NCBI RefSeq assembly: GCF_011927835.1
Contig: NZ_JAATJH010000009.1
Coordinates: forward strand, 1 to 64,000
Reading direction: 5' to 3'
Source: Neolewinella antarctica
Lineage (GTDB): Bacteria > Bacteroidota > Bacteroidia > Chitinophagales > Saprospiraceae
Length of the DNA: 64,000 nt
Within the stretch, counting starts at the first letter, position 1; each line of letters opens with the position of its first letter. This document shows positions 16,684-26,342 of the stretch, piece after piece. Position numbers and translations under genes: made by a program. The notes below the pieces were generated by a model. The model was not told where the DNA came from. It did not search any database and saw only the letters and a list, made by a program, of their open reading frames with translations.

Positions 16684-18279
16684 ATGAGACACTTCGCCGA
16701 AATGTTCCGCAACCTAGACCGGACTACCAAGACCAACGACAAAGTAGCCGCCCTCGCCGAATACTTCACCGTCGTCGAAGACGAACGCGACAAACTCTGG
16801 ACGATCGCCCTCCTTAGCCACCGCCGCCCCAAACGCACCGTCAACTCCAAACTCCTCCGCGCCTGGGCCGCCGAATATGCCGACATCGAAACCTGGATCC
16901 TCGAAGAAAGCTACCACGTCGTCGGTGACCTCGCCGAAACCATTGCCCTCGTCCTCCCGCCGCCCGACCGCCTGAGCGACCGCAAACTAACCGAGTGGAT
17001 CGAAGTAGTGGAAAGCCTCGCCAAACTCGACGAAGAAGGCAAACGCGCCGCCGTGCTGGACGTCTGGAAAGTCCTCGACTACACCGAGCGCTACCTGTTC
17101 AACAAACTCATCACCGGCAACTTCCGCGTCGGCGTCTCCCAGAAACTGATGACCCGCGCGCTGTCCAAGGCCACCGGCATCGAAGAAACCAACCTCGCCC
17201 ACCGCCTGATGGGCAACTGGACGCCGAACGACACGACCTACGCCGACCTCATCCACAGCGAATCCGCCACGGACGACATCAGCCGCCCCTATCCTTTCTA
17301 CCTAGCCTACCAACTCGAACAGGAGCCCGGCGAACTAGGCGCGCCCGACGAGTGGCAAGCCGAACATAAGTGGGATGGCATTCGCGGCCAAGTGATCGTG
17401 CGGGATGACGAATTATTCGTCTGGTCGCGCGGAGAAGAACTAGTCACCGATAAATACCCCGAATACGAACCACTCGCCCGCCTCCTACCCAACGGTACGG
17501 TTATTGACGGAGAAATCCTCCCGTTCCGGGATGGCTTACCCCTCGGCTTCAACGTTCTCCAAACCCGCATCGGGCGGAAAAAAGTCAGCAAAAAACTCCT
17601 GCAGGACGCCCCGATTATCCTGATGGCCTACGACCTGCTGGAGATCGAAGGGGAAGACATCCGCCCCCGCCCGATGTCCGAACGCCGGGAATTGCTGGAG
17701 AAGCTGCTCCGAGAAAACGATACCGAAGGCATCGTCGAAATCTCCCCCGTCGTAAAGTGGTCAAACTGGGAAGACTTAGCCACCGAGCGCGGTACCGCCC
17801 GCGAAAAGCACAGCGAGGGCCTGATGATCAAGCGCAAGAACAGCCCCTACCGCCAGGGCCGCAAAAAGGGAGACTGGTGGAAGTGGAAGATCGAGCCGCT
17901 CACGATCGACGCGGTCATGATGTACGCGCAGCGGGGCCACGGCCGCCGGGCTAACCTGTTTACCGACTTCACTTTTGGCGTTTGGGACGGAGACAAGCTC
18001 GTTCCCTTCACGAAAGCCTATTCCGGCCTAACGGACAAAGAGTTTAACCGCATCACTGCCTGGGTACGGAAGAACACGGTCGAGTCCTTCGGGCCGGTCC
18101 GCAGCGTCAAGCCGCACCACGTTTTTGAGATTGGCTTTGAGGGCATTCGGAAGTCAACTCGGCACAAATCCGGCGTTGCCCTCCGTTTCCCCCGTATGCT
18201 GCGGTGGCGGGAGGATAAGCCGATGGAGGAAGCTAATACTAAGGTGGATTTGCTGGCTATGTTGGAGACTTATGGGTAA
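16684..18279 (+). CDS. ATP-dependent DNA ligase
   Basis: 531 residues. The N-terminal DNA-binding domain (about 1-200) has GNFRVGVSQKLMTRAL. The adenylation lysine K229 is in motif I (EHKWDGIRGQ), then motif III VIDGEILPF, motif IV near EGLMIKRKNSPY and motif V (WWKWK). A C-terminal OB domain follows. It seals nicks using ATP and is the usual partner of the ligase-associated exonuclease at 5207. Bacterial versions of this set often add a DEXH helicase and a PdeM-like nuclease; neither is present here. The gene at 18340 is convergent, so the ligase ends its unit. Confidence 0.95.
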   Translation: MRHFAEMFRNLDRTTKTNDKVAALAEYFTVVEDERDKLWTIALLSHRRPKRTVNSKLLRAWAAEYADIETWILEESYHVVGDLAETIALVLPPPDRLSDRKLTEWIEVVESLAKLDEEGKRAAVLDVWKVLDYTERYLFNKLITGNFRVGVSQKLMTRALSKATGIEETNLAHRLMGNWTPNDTTYADLIHSESATDDISRPYPFYLAYQLEQEPGELGAPDEWQAEHKWDGIRGQVIVRDDELFVWSRGEELVTDKYPEYEPLARLLPNGTVIDGEILPFRDGLPLGFNVLQTRIGRKKVSKKLLQDAPIILMAYDLLEIEGEDIRPRPMSERRELLEKLLRENDTEGIVEISPVVKWSNWEDLATERGTAREKHSEGLMIKRKNSPYRQGRKKGDWWKWKIEPLTIDAVMMYAQRGHGRRANLFTDFTFGVWDGDKLVPFTKAYSGLTDKEFNRITAWVRKNTVESFGPVRSVKPHHVFEIGFEGIRKSTRHKSGVALRFPRMLRWREDKPMEEANTKVDLLAMLETYG

Positions 18280-18339
18280 AGGGGCTTTCGCAGGTTCCCA
18301 GGCTACGAAAGACGACCTTCCAGGCTTAAGATTCTGATA

Positions 18340-19119
18340 TTATCGCCGTAATTTGTCTTCTTCCTTAATCCGTTCCATCCGCCGCCAAAAAGCGGTTTCC
18401 CGGTCATCGAGGGCGAGCCGGTCTGCCTCAATGGCTTGCTGTTTGGCTTCCGCAGCGCGTTCCGCTTTGGTCTTAGTAAAGGCGTCCGCGGCCAAAAAAT
18501 GTTCCTTATTACGCGGTTTGCGGCGGGCGGCGTCTTTCTCTCTTTTGGCTACTTCGTGCGCTTCCAACTCACCCCGGAATAACCAGCCGGAGAAGCCGCC
18601 CATGACGAGGCCCAATAAATGACTTTCCCAACTGATGCCTTCCTGACCGGGCAGAACGCCGGAGACCATTCCGCCATAATAAAACAACACGATCAGCGAG
18701 ACGATCACCGCGCGGAAATCCCGCCGGAAGATGCCGCTGAAGGCTAAAAAAGCAGCCAGCGCGTATACGACACCACTCGCGCCGATGTGCGTCACGTCGC
18801 GGCCGAGCGTCCAGACGAGCGCACCCGTCCCGAGCCAGAGGGTAGCCAACACGCGGGGCCAAAGACGCGGGTAAAAGAAAACCAACAATCCGCTCAGCGT
18901 CAGAAAAGGAAAAGAATTACTCAGGATGTGCCCGATGCCGCCGTGCAGAAAGGGACTCATCACGATCCCCGGCAAACCGGCGATTTCGCGGGAGCTGAGG
19001 CCGTACTGGTACGTTAATTGACCGCCCAGTAGCATGTCTACTCCGAAGACTAGCCACATGACGGCGAGCATTAGTACGGGCCACTTGGCGATGTTGACGA
19101 GGGAGCGGGTCTTTACCAT
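18340..19119 (-). CDS. Rhomboid-family intramembrane serine protease
   Basis: 259 residues. About six hydrophobic segments fall within residues 10-185. The catalytic serine S115 is in HIGASGVVYAL and the histidine H167 in WESHLLGLVMGGFSG; the usual HxxxN element is seen as HGGIGHILSNSFPF. After the last membrane helix comes a cytoplasmic tail of about 75 residues, charged and helical (rich in K, R, E and A). Cleaves membrane-spanning substrates; the substrate here is unknown. Convergent with the ligase. Confidence 0.9.
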   Translation of the reverse strand: MVKTRSLVNIAKWPVLMLAVMWLVFGVDMLLGGQLTYQYGLSSREIAGLPGIVMSPFLHGGIGHILSNSFPFLTLSGLLVFFYPRLWPRVLATLWLGTGALVWTLGRDVTHIGASGVVYALAAFLAFSGIFRRDFRAVIVSLIVLFYYGGMVSGVLPGQEGISWESHLLGLVMGGFSGWLFRGELEAHEVAKREKDAARRKPRNKEHFLAADAFTKTKAERAAEAKQQAIEADRLALDDRETAFWRRMERIKEEDKLRR

Positions 19120-19160
19120 GGTTTTCGATTTATCAAATAGTATGAATGGTAGGACGGATT

Positions 19161-19247
19161 TAGGCGGTAGGAAGGGTAGGCGGTAGGAAGAATTAGGCGG
19201 TAGGCAGTAGTATCTAAGACCTTCGTATCTACCGCCTACCGCCTACT
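19161..19247. repeat. Heptamer repeats arranged as an inverted repeat
   Basis: The left arm contains GGCGGTAG units (19161-19210) and the right arm CTACCGCC units (19228-19247), so the transcript can fold. The right arm includes the rbfA stop codon region. It lies between rbfA and the rhomboid gene. Confidence 0.8.
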
Positions 19248-19617
19248 CTTCCTCCGGCAGTCCGCCAGACTCATACAAATCATCAATCAAATCCTCCACC
19301 CGGTTCATCTCGTCCAGCGTTTCGTCGATGTAGAAAGCAATGGCGGGCACGCGGCGGACGTGCTTGCGGATGCGGTGAGCGAGGCCCTGTTTCAGCCGGT
19401 GGTGTTCCTCGTTCATCTTGCGGATGACCTCTTCCTTATTCTCCACGTTCCAGATGCTCACGTAGATCTTGCACTGGCTCAGGTCGGGCGTAGGGTGCAC
19501 TTCGGTGACCGTCACGAGGGGCTCGGCGCCGTACACGTAGGGGCCTTCCGCCTGCAGGACGGTAGAGAAGTTGCGCTTGATCATTTCGGCGACTTGCCGT
19601 TGTCTTTTCGATTCCAT
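19243..19617 (-). CDS. rbfA: 30S ribosome-binding factor A
   Basis: 124 residues, KH-like fold. It helps late maturation of the 16S rRNA 5' end and cold adaptation. Family features are the N-terminal ESKRQRQVAEMIKRNFSTVL, the VTVTEVHPTPDLSQCKIYVS strand pair, and RHVRRVPAIAFYIDETLDEM. Normal length. The stop lies within the heptamer repeat. Confidence 0.93.
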   Translation of the reverse strand: MESKRQRQVAEMIKRNFSTVLQAEGPYVYGAEPLVTVTEVHPTPDLSQCKIYVSIWNVENKEEVIRKMNEEHHRLKQGLAHRIRKHVRRVPAIAFYIDETLDEMNRVEDLIDDLYESGGLPEEE

Positions 19618-19660
19618 GTTGGGTAGTAACGGGTGAGGGGGGGCTGGGGTTTTTTAGCTG

Positions 19661-19679
19661 GGGCGCGGTCGCGGGTGCC
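19661..19679. repeat. Dispersed CGGGTGCC-family element (short variant)
   Basis: GGGCGCGGTCGCGGGTGCC upstream of rbfA, in the divergent gap with the DUF5686 gene. Confidence 0.8.
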
Positions 19680-19840
19680 GGGTTTTCCAGGAAAGCGAAG
19701 TAGCTGGGAAGTAACGCAGCGGGTTTCCGGGGGCAAAATAAGGGCGTTCGTCGATTTAACGGATTGGCTCGGGGCGGAACGGGTATTTTTGTCGGGTTGA
19801 ACCCCATTAACCTGCCTTCACCGTCAAATAGTTCCTTCCC

Positions 19841-22450
19841 GTGATTAAATCTAGCCTACGGCTTGCGCTGTTCCCACTCGTTTTGCTCCTTTCCGTATTT
19901 GCCGGCACCGGCGTCCGCGCCCAAAATGTGCTGACGGGCGTTATTACCGACCAGGAGACCGGCGAGCCACTGCCCTTCGCGAGTATCTACGTGCAGGAAA
20001 CGCAGACGGGCTCGGCGAGTAACGCGAACGGCGAATACTACGTCCGGCTCGGTGGTGGCGTGAACACCGTGATTTTTCAGTACCTCGGCTACGAAACGCT
20101 GGTGAAACGGGTGAGTAGCGGGCAACGGTTCGACGTCAAACTGAACTCCCAGGCCCTGGAACTTGGTACCGTAGAGATCGTCAGTGGCGGCGAAGACATT
20201 AGTTACAGTGTCATCCGCCGCGCGATCGCTAAGGCGGATTATCACCTCAACCAGGTAGAAAAGTACACGGCGGATGTTTACATCAAAGGCACCGGCAAGG
20301 TCAATAAAGTCGGCGGGGTGATTAACATGCTGGCCGGTAAGGAAGGGCGCGAAGAAATAGCCGAATCCGTGGGCCGACCCTTCACCAGCGAAAGTACCAG
20401 CACCGTGTTTTACGAACGGCCGAATAAGTACCGCCAGGAAGTGAAGCAGGCCTATACGGTTGGCGACGAACAGTTCGACGCCTCGAACTACATCTTTACG
20501 ACTTTTTACCAGCCCCTCATCGCCGAACAAGTCGTCAGTCCGCTCCATTCAAAAGCCTTTGGCTACTACAAATTCGAACAGCTCGGCACCTTTATTGACC
20601 AAGATGAGCTCGTCAACAAGATCCGCGTCACCCCCCGCAGCCGCGGCGAAGACGTGTTCGAAGGCACGATCAACATCGTCCAGGGCGACTGGAGCATCCA
20701 CAGCCTCGACCTGACGACCTACAAACTGGGTTTCAAGATCGACATCCGCCAGAACTACGCCGAAGTCGAAGAGCACACCTGGATGCCGATCACCACCACG
20801 CTCGACGTCGGCGGCAGTTTGCTCGGCATCGACTTCGAATATCACTACCTGAGCACGATCGGCAACTACGACCTGGAGCTCAACCCCGCGCTGACGGGCT
20901 ACGTAGAGGTGATCGATGAGAAATCTCAGCCCGAGGTCGCCGCCCGGACGGCCAAAAAAAGCAGCATTGCCGACCTCGAAGAAGCCCTCGGTAACGGGGA
21001 GGCCATCAAGCGGAAAGACCTGCGCCGGCTGATGAAAACGTACGCCAAACAGGAGCGGGAAGAAAGTGACGAGCCGGAGGTGGTGAGCGATTATACCTTC
21101 ATCGACTCGACCGCCGTGACGGTCAGCGACTCCGCCGCCTGGGCCGGCATCCGCCCGGTGCCGCTGACGGCCGAAGAAATTAAGGGTTACGCGATGGCGG
21201 ATAGCGCGCGGGTGGTGAACTCAATGGAGCAGGAAGGGGGCCCGGTCGATACGACAAAAATTAAACGGAACACCACGCCCGGTAAAATGCGCTCTTTCCG
21301 CCGCCAGTCAGCGGACCTGCTACCGATCTTCAATCCGGTCCAGGGCTACGTGCTCGGGGGGAAGGTTACCTGGGGTAATCAGAATAAAGCCTTTGGTTTC
21401 GGCGTACAACCCAGCTACGGCTTCGCTGCCAAGCGCGGCTATTTGGAGTTGGATGCCTACTTCGGTAAGAGTGGTTACCGGGACGACCAGGGTGACGCCG
21501 AAACGCCCCGCTTCCGCCTCGCCGGTGGCCAGGGCCTGCGGCAATTTAACCCGTCGCCGAGTATTGACCCCTGGCTGAGCGCTTTCTATAACTTGATGAC
21601 CGGGGATAATTACATCCGGCTTTACGAGCGCGAATACCTGCAATTTGAGTACAACCGCGCGTACTCGAACGAGCTGGGCGTTACCGCAAAACTCAGCTAC
21701 GAGAACCGCCGGGGCGTCACTAATAACTCCGACCAAAACTGGTTCGGACTGGATGATGAAGAAGTTTACGCCGCTAACCAGCCGGTCAATAACGAACTGG
21801 GCCGCGTCTTCGGTGTGACGGATGCGGCGACGATCGACGTCGGCGTCACCTGGCAACCGGGGTTGAAGTACAAGCTGGTCAACGGAAACAGAGAAATGAT
21901 CGAGGACAGCGCGCCGACGCTCGGCCTGAACGTCCGCCAGGGCGTACCGAACCTGGGTAGCACGCGGTCCGACTTCACCGAACTGCAAGCTTCCTACGAG
22001 CACCGTTTCGACGTGGGGCGGAAGGGGAAGGTCCAGTTCCTAGCTCGCGCCGGCGCTTTCCTTAACGACGGCTTCGTCGACTTTGCGGATTTTCGCCATT
22101 TCGAGGGCTCGGAGATCACTTTCGTGGCCGCTGATCCATTACGCAGTTACCGCTTGCTACCTTATTACGCCGAAAGCACGAGCCAGGAATATGCGGAAGT
22201 GTATGCACACTACCAATTCCGAAAATTCTTGCTGACGCAGATTACCAAGCTTAATCTTTTCGGGCTGCGGGAAGATCTTTTCGTCAATTACCTTTACACG
22301 CTTACGTCGGATAATTACACGGAATTAGGCTATTCGCTGGATAAGATTCTGCGGGTGTTCCGGGTGGAGTTCGTCACGAGTTGGCGGGATGGGCGGTACG
22401 AGGATTTTGGGGTGCGGGTTGGGGTGGCTACTTCTATTTCGGACTTGTAG
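19841..22450 (+). CDS. DUF5686 / carboxypeptidase-regulatory-like domain outer-membrane protein
   Basis: 869 residues, GTG start at 19841. A signal peptide (about 1-27, ending VRAQ) is followed by a CarboxypepD_reg-like beta-sandwich (VLTGVITDQETGEPLPFASI through the FQYLGYETLVKRV strand, about 30-105) and the DUF5686 region with a predicted C-terminal beta-barrel ending in a typical SDL/F-type strand. Common in Bacteroidota and presumed to sit in the outer membrane; biochemical role unknown. Its first domain is also found on TonB-dependent receptors, but no plug domain is present. A basic TAKKSSIADLEEALGNGE linker lies near residue 370. Confidence 0.85.
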   Translation: MIKSSLRLALFPLVLLLSVFAGTGVRAQNVLTGVITDQETGEPLPFASIYVQETQTGSASNANGEYYVRLGGGVNTVIFQYLGYETLVKRVSSGQRFDVKLNSQALELGTVEIVSGGEDISYSVIRRAIAKADYHLNQVEKYTADVYIKGTGKVNKVGGVINMLAGKEGREEIAESVGRPFTSESTSTVFYERPNKYRQEVKQAYTVGDEQFDASNYIFTTFYQPLIAEQVVSPLHSKAFGYYKFEQLGTFIDQDELVNKIRVTPRSRGEDVFEGTINIVQGDWSIHSLDLTTYKLGFKIDIRQNYAEVEEHTWMPITTTLDVGGSLLGIDFEYHYLSTIGNYDLELNPALTGYVEVIDEKSQPEVAARTAKKSSIADLEEALGNGEAIKRKDLRRLMKTYAKQEREESDEPEVVSDYTFIDSTAVTVSDSAAWAGIRPVPLTAEEIKGYAMADSARVVNSMEQEGGPVDTTKIKRNTTPGKMRSFRRQSADLLPIFNPVQGYVLGGKVTWGNQNKAFGFGVQPSYGFAAKRGYLELDAYFGKSGYRDDQGDAETPRFRLAGGQGLRQFNPSPSIDPWLSAFYNLMTGDNYIRLYEREYLQFEYNRAYSNELGVTAKLSYENRRGVTNNSDQNWFGLDDEEVYAANQPVNNELGRVFGVTDAATIDVGVTWQPGLKYKLVNGNREMIEDSAPTLGLNVRQGVPNLGSTRSDFTELQASYEHRFDVGRKGKVQFLARAGAFLNDGFVDFADFRHFEGSEITFVAADPLRSYRLLPYYAESTSQEYAEVYAHYQFRKFLLTQITKLNLFGLREDLFVNYLYTLTSDNYTELGYSLDKILRVFRVEFVTSWRDGRYEDFGVRVGVATSISDL

Positions 22451-22544
22451 AGAATTTTGGTGATTTCACCGCGATAGGACAAATCGAGACGACCGCGCCT
22501 ACCTAAAAGACACGCAGCTGACGACCGAAATCGCCGCTACTTCC

Positions 22545-22552
22545 TATCTTTA
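22545..22552 (+). promoter_or_regulatory. Possible Bacteroidota -7 box for glyA
   Basis: TATCTTTA resembles the TAnnTTTG consensus and lies 47 bp before the glyA start. No clear TTG -33 box was found at the right distance, so this is weak. Confidence 0.3.
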
Positions 22553-22599
22553 CGTCTTTCCCAGCGACGCCGCATTCCCAGCGAAAAATATCCCAACTC

Positions 22600-23889
22600 A
22601 TGGCCAGAGATACCGCAGTTTTCAACCTAATCAACGACGAACTCACCCGCCAACGCAACGGCATCGAGCTCATCGCCTCCGAAAATTTCACCTCCGCCGC
22701 CGTTATCGAAGCGACCGGTAGCTGCCTGACCAACAAGTACGCCGAGGGCTACCCCGGGAAGCGTTACTACGGTGGTTGCGAAGTCGTCGACAAGATCGAG
22801 CAACTCGCCATCGACCGGCTTTGCGAACTCTTCGGTGCGGAATACGCCAACGTCCAGCCGCACTCCGGTGCTCAGGCCAACGCGGCCGTTTTTCTTGCGT
22901 GTCTCGACCCGGGCGACAAAACGCTCGGTTTCAGCCTCGCCCACGGCGGTCACCTCAGCCACGGTCACCCGGCCAACTTTTCCGGTAAATACTTCGACGC
23001 GCACTTTTACGGCGTCGAAGAAGAAACCGGCCGCGTCGATATGGACGAGGTTGCTAAGAAAGCCCGCGAAGTCCAGCCTAAAATGATCATCTGCGGTGCG
23101 TCTGCCTACAGCCGCGACTGGGATTACGCCCGCTTCCGCGAGATCGCCGATGAAGTAGGCGCCGTCCTTCTGGCCGACGTTGCCCACCCCGCCGGCCTCA
23201 TCGCCGCCGGACTGCTCAACGATCCGCTACCTCATTGCCACATCGTGACTTCCACGACCCACAAAACCCTCCGTGGCCCCCGTGGCGGACTCATCATGAT
23301 GGGCAAGGACTTCGACAATCCGTTTGGCAAAACATTCAAGTCTGGCAAACCCTACCCCATGAGCCGCTTGCTCAACGGCGCGGTTTTCCCCGGAATGCAG
23401 GGCGGCCCACTGGAGCACGTCATCGCGGCCAAGGCCGTGGCTTTCGGCGAATCCCTCCAGCCCGAGTGGAAAGCTTACGGCAAGCAAGTCATCAAGAACG
23501 CTCAGGCCATGGCCCGGGCCCTCGTCGACAAAGGTTACCACATCATCAGCGGTGGTACGGACAACCACTCTATGCTCATCGACCTGAGTAATAAGGACGT
23601 TACCGGCACGCAGGCGGAAGATGCGCTCAACGCCGCCCACATTACGCTCAACAAAAACATGGTGCCGTTTGATAAGAAGACGGCCATGAATCCTTCCGGC
23701 ATCCGGATCGGTACGGCGGCCGTTACGACGCGCGGCTTTACCGAGGCGGATTGCGTGAAGACGGTGGAGTGGATTGATCGGATCATTAGTGACGTGGAGA
23801 ATCAAGAGGTGATCGATGTGGTGCGTGATGAGGTGCATACGCACATGGTGGCGTTTCCTTTGTATGAAGGGGAGGCTGTACTAGCTTAA
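22600..23889 (+). CDS. glyA: Serine hydroxymethyltransferase
   Basis: 429 residues. PLP enzyme that interconverts serine and glycine and loads tetrahydrofolate with a one-carbon unit. The PLP lysine is K222 in [15 protein letters not shown]; other signatures are IELIASENF (22-30), YPGKRYYGG (51-59) and [10 protein letters not shown]. Full length, ATG at 22600. It stands alone on the + strand. Confidence 0.98.
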   Translation: MARDTAVFNLINDELTRQRNGIELIASENFTSAAVIEATGSCLTNKYAEGYPGKRYYGGCEVVDKIEQLAIDRLCELFGAEYANVQPHSGAQANAAVFLACLDPGDKTLGFSLAHGGHLSHGHPANFSGKYFDAHFYGVEEETGRVDMDEVAKKAREVQPKMIICGASAYSRDWDYARFREIADEVGAVLLADVAHPAGLIAAGLLNDPLPHCHIVTSTTHKTLRGPRGGLIMMGKDFDNPFGKTFKSGKPYPMSRLLNGAVFPGMQGGPLEHVIAAKAVAFGESLQPEWKAYGKQVIKNAQAMARALVDKGYHIISGGTDNHSMLIDLSNKDVTGTQAEDALNAAHITLNKNMVPFDKKTAMNPSGIRIGTAAVTTRGFTEADCVKTVEWIDRIISDVENQEVIDVVRDEVHTHMVAFPLYEGEAVLA

Positions 23890-23969
23890 GTTGTGCTACG
23901 GGTTGAAACGGTGAATCTCTCTACCGCAACTAAGGCGATGAGAGATTCGTTGCTTAGGAAAGTTTATGT

Positions 23970-24203
23970 ATGTCACACGTAATCGAAAAATCGTCGGAAG
24001 AGTTGGTAATAAGGATACCAATCAGCGAACTAAACGGACGCCAAGAAGAATTTCTTGATTATATCGATTATTGTCTGATTGGGTTTAAAAGTGAAATTAC
24101 TCAATCCGATGTAGACGAAATGGTCGCGGAGAGTAAAGGTGTGTGGTGGAAAGAAAATAAACACCGTTTCAAGGACGTGCCGGGATTTGAAGGTTTGGTC
24201 TGA
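23970..24203 (+). CDS. Putative antitoxin of a PIN-domain toxin-antitoxin pair
   Basis: 77 residues, not recognised by family. The position is typical of an antitoxin: a small protein directly upstream of a PIN protein, overlapping it by one base (TGATG). The N-terminus (VIEKSSEELVIRIPIS) could form a DNA-binding beta strand and the C-terminal half (GVWWKENKHRFKDVPGFEG) could wrap the toxin. Lower GC than the flanking glyA and hemW genes, consistent with acquisition. Confidence 0.65.
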   Translation: MSHVIEKSSEELVIRIPISELNGRQEEFLDYIDYCLIGFKSEITQSDVDEMVAESKGVWWKENKHRFKDVPGFEGLV

Positions 24204-24649
24204 TGGTCGTTTATATTATCGACGCAAATTTAGTGTTCTCAGCTGCTATGAAGCCGAGTTCGCCCATCGGTGAGTTCATTGTAATTTCGAGTGTTGGTTT
24301 AATCGACTTTTTTGCGCCCGAATTCTTAAAGATAGAAATCGACCGACACTTTGATAAGATTGTGGAACGGTCAAAGCTATCTGCTCAGGATGTTTCTCGG
24401 CAATTAGAGATTGTATACAAACGAATTAAATTTATTCCGGATGCTCAGATTCCGTTGGCATTTTGGTCGCGAGCCGCTGATCTGGTCAGGGATATAGATC
24501 CGGACGACATAATTTTTGTGGCCTTAACTGAATACAAACAAGAATTGCTGCTTACGGGTGACATGAAACTGTATGATCATTTAGTCAGTAAAGGCTATCA
24601 AAAGGTAATTAATTTTCAGCAAGCTGTCGCCTTGTTAACCTCTCGATAA
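24203..24649 (+). CDS. PIN-domain protein, probable VapC-like toxin
   Basis: 148 residues. PIN nuclease fold: the first acidic residue is in YIIDANLVFSA (D7), another lies in DIDPDDIIFVALTEY (about 108-122), and the last is in LLLTGDMKLYDHL. Members are Mg2+-dependent RNases. Start coupled to the upstream antitoxin-like gene. It ends 2 bp before hemW, so the pair sits tightly between two housekeeping genes. Confidence 0.8.
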   Translation: MVVYIIDANLVFSAAMKPSSPIGEFIVISSVGLIDFFAPEFLKIEIDRHFDKIVERSKLSAQDVSRQLEIVYKRIKFIPDAQIPLAFWSRAADLVRDIDPDDIIFVALTEYKQELLLTGDMKLYDHLVSKGYQKVINFQQAVALLTSR

Positions 24650-24651
24650 GC

Positions 24652-25845
24652 ATGCTCTACCTCCACATCCCCTTCTGCAAACAAGCCTGCTCCTACTGCA
24701 ACTTCCACTTCAGCACCAGCATGAAAACGCGCCCCGGCGTGCTTAATGGAATCAATAAAGAATTACGCGTTCGCCGACAGGAATTAGCGGCTGGGCCGGT
24801 TCCTTCCGTGTATTTTGGTGGTGGCACGCCGTCGTTACTTACGGAAGAAGAATTGTCGGGCATTTTCAATACTTTGGTAGAAAGTGAATATTGGGGCGCG
24901 GTCGCGGGTGCAAGGGAAGTGAGCAAGCAAGCAGAGATCACCCTCGAAGCCAACCCCGACGACCTCGACGAACGTACCATCGGAATGCTAGCTGCCAGCC
25001 CCGTCAACCGGCTGAGCATCGGTATCCAATCCTTTTTCGAGGAAGACCTCCGGTTTATGAACCGCGCCCACAACGCCGCCGAAGCCCGCACGGCCATCGC
25101 CAAAGTCAACCGCGCCGGCTTTCACGACGTCAGCATCGACCTCATCTACGGCGGCCAGACGACCACCGACGCTATGTGGGCTGAAAATCTCCGCATTGCC
25201 ACCGACCTCGGCGTTACCCACATCTCCGCTTACGCGCTGACGGTCGAGCCCAAAACCGCCCTCGGTGTCCAGGTTGCAAAAGGTAAGGTGGCCGATACGG
25301 ATGATGAGAAATTTACTCGCCACTTCGAGATGCTCGTCGATCACCTGACTAGTCACGGTTACCGCCATTATGAAGTTTCTAACTTCTGCCTGCCCGGCCA
25401 TGAATCGAAGCATAATTCCGGTTACTGGTCTGGACAAACCTACTTAGGTATCGGCCCCGGTGCTCACGGTTTCGACGGGCAAAATACCCGTAGGTGGAAC
25501 CTGGAAAATAACGCGACTTACGCCAAAGTTTGGGCGGATATAAGTACCCACGCGGATTACTTAGCTGCGGAAAACCTGGTTTTCGAGCAAGAGATCCTTA
25601 CCGATCGGGATCGCTACAATGAGTACGTCATGACGGCCCTGCGGCGGGAAGAGGGGTTGACATTGGATGAGTTGCGGGAACGCTTTGGGCCGGAATCCGT
25701 GCCGTATTTTAGCAAGAGTCAGGTGGACAACGTGGAGGCCGGTTTATTCCACGACGCGGCGGCGGACGGGCGGTACCGGCTGACGCGGGCGGGGATTATG
25801 CGGGCGGACGGTGTCGCTAGTGATGGGTTTCGGTCTGAAGGTTGA
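24652..25845 (+). CDS. hemW: Radical SAM heme chaperone HemW
   Basis: 397 residues. The radical SAM cluster motif is C9-x3-C13-x2-C16 followed by N-F (FCKQACSYCNF). Later signatures are VYFGGGTPSLL, EITLEANPDD, NRLSIGIQSF and the C-terminal HemW domain. It inserts heme into respiratory proteins (family knowledge). Residues about 80-88 (YWGAVAGAREVSK) are encoded by a short dispersed repeat (24894-24912) and look like an insertion just before EITLEANP. The stop codon lies in the left arm of a long palindrome. A degraded copy of its 5' third lies at 29007-29442. Confidence 0.93.
   Translation: MLYLHIPFCKQACSYCNFHFSTSMKTRPGVLNGINKELRVRRQELAAGPVPSVYFGGGTPSLLTEEELSGIFNTLVESEYWGAVAGAREVSKQAEITLEANPDDLDERTIGMLAASPVNRLSIGIQSFFEEDLRFMNRAHNAAEARTAIAKVNRAGFHDVSIDLIYGGQTTTDAMWAENLRIATDLGVTHISAYALTVEPKTALGVQVAKGKVADTDDEKFTRHFEMLVDHLTSHGYRHYEVSNFCLPGHESKHNSGYWSGQTYLGIGPGAHGFDGQNTRRWNLENNATYAKVWADISTHADYLAAENLVFEQEILTDRDRYNEYVMTALRREEGLTLDELRERFGPESVPYFSKSQVDNVEAGLFHDAAADGRYRLTRAGIMRADGVASDGFRSEG
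24894..24912. repeat. Dispersed CGGGTGCC-family element (short variant) inside hemW
   Basis: GGGGCGCGGTCGCGGGTGC, read in frame. At the homologous position in the hemW pseudogene (29248-29278) the inner part is replaced by an 18-bp palindromic core. Confidence 0.85.
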
Positions 25846-25916
25846 GGGCATCCTGCCCGAACGGCCGTGAGATAGCGCTACCGCACGAGCGTTCGGGCAG
25901 GATGCCCTCAACCTTT
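25839..25916. terminator. Long palindrome at the end of hemW
   Basis: A near-perfect inverted repeat: left arm AAGGTTGAGGGCATCCTGCC (25839-25858) plus CGAAC; right arm GTTCGGGCAGGATGCCCTCA plus ACCTT, ending 25916; inner GATAGCGCTACCGC. It contains the hemW stop codon. Related to the three palindromes at 918-1193. Likely a terminator, and also a repeat-family member. Confidence 0.75.
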
Positions 25917-25925
25917 TGGAACAAA

Positions 25926-26189
25926 TCAAAGCTGCTTCCCATAATTATAGTGCGCCAAACAGCCCAACTCACGTACCGCCACTAGCCCGTCTTCCCTGGC
26001 ACCCGCGACCGCGCAAACTACGCGAACAGCTGCCTCGTCTTCCCGCCGCCCCACGAGAACTTTCTGGCATGAACTATAGAAAACCCGGGCCTCCAGGCGA
26101 TTATGCGGGGGTTGGGGCACGCCGGTAGCTTCCTGATTCAGCACGCATTCTTCAAATGCCACGACTGCTAGCCCCTGACACTGGCCCAA
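25926..26189 (-). pseudogene. Fused remnants of hsdR (internal-3') and ygjP (3' part)
   Basis: Reading on the minus strand, EARVFYSSCQKVLVG and AVRVVCAVAGARED align with HsdR (EAQAFYGLCQESFAG, AAREVCADAGARVD). They are followed directly by VRELGCLAHYNYGKQL, which aligns with the zinc motif region of the intact YgjP-like peptidase (VHELCHLAHHNHGKKF). The catalytic HELCH is degraded to RELGC. DNA similarity covers about 25929-26170. The region from 26190 to 26342 shows no gene. The dispersed repeat at 25998-26014 corresponds to the one at 30370-30386 in intact hsdR. Confidence 0.8.
25998..26014. repeat. Dispersed CGGGTGCC-family element (short variant, minus)
   Basis: GGCACCCGCGACCGCGC, in the decayed hsdR remnant. 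Confidence 0.75.
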
Positions 26190-26342
26190 ATCGCTAAAGC
26201 GAATGCCTTTATCTTACACTAGCCGATACGGAGGCTGAGGAGTGGCCGGTAAATAGTTTTGTACCCCATGCAACGTACTGGGCGAGAAACCCGTACGGGT
26301 GGGCAAATGGAATCTTCCACGATACAATCAAACCTTCGATTC

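Noticed and set aside
5207-18279. LigD/Ku non-homologous end joining locus
   Set aside because: The ligase lacks LigD polymerase and phosphoesterase domains and no Ku gene is seen.
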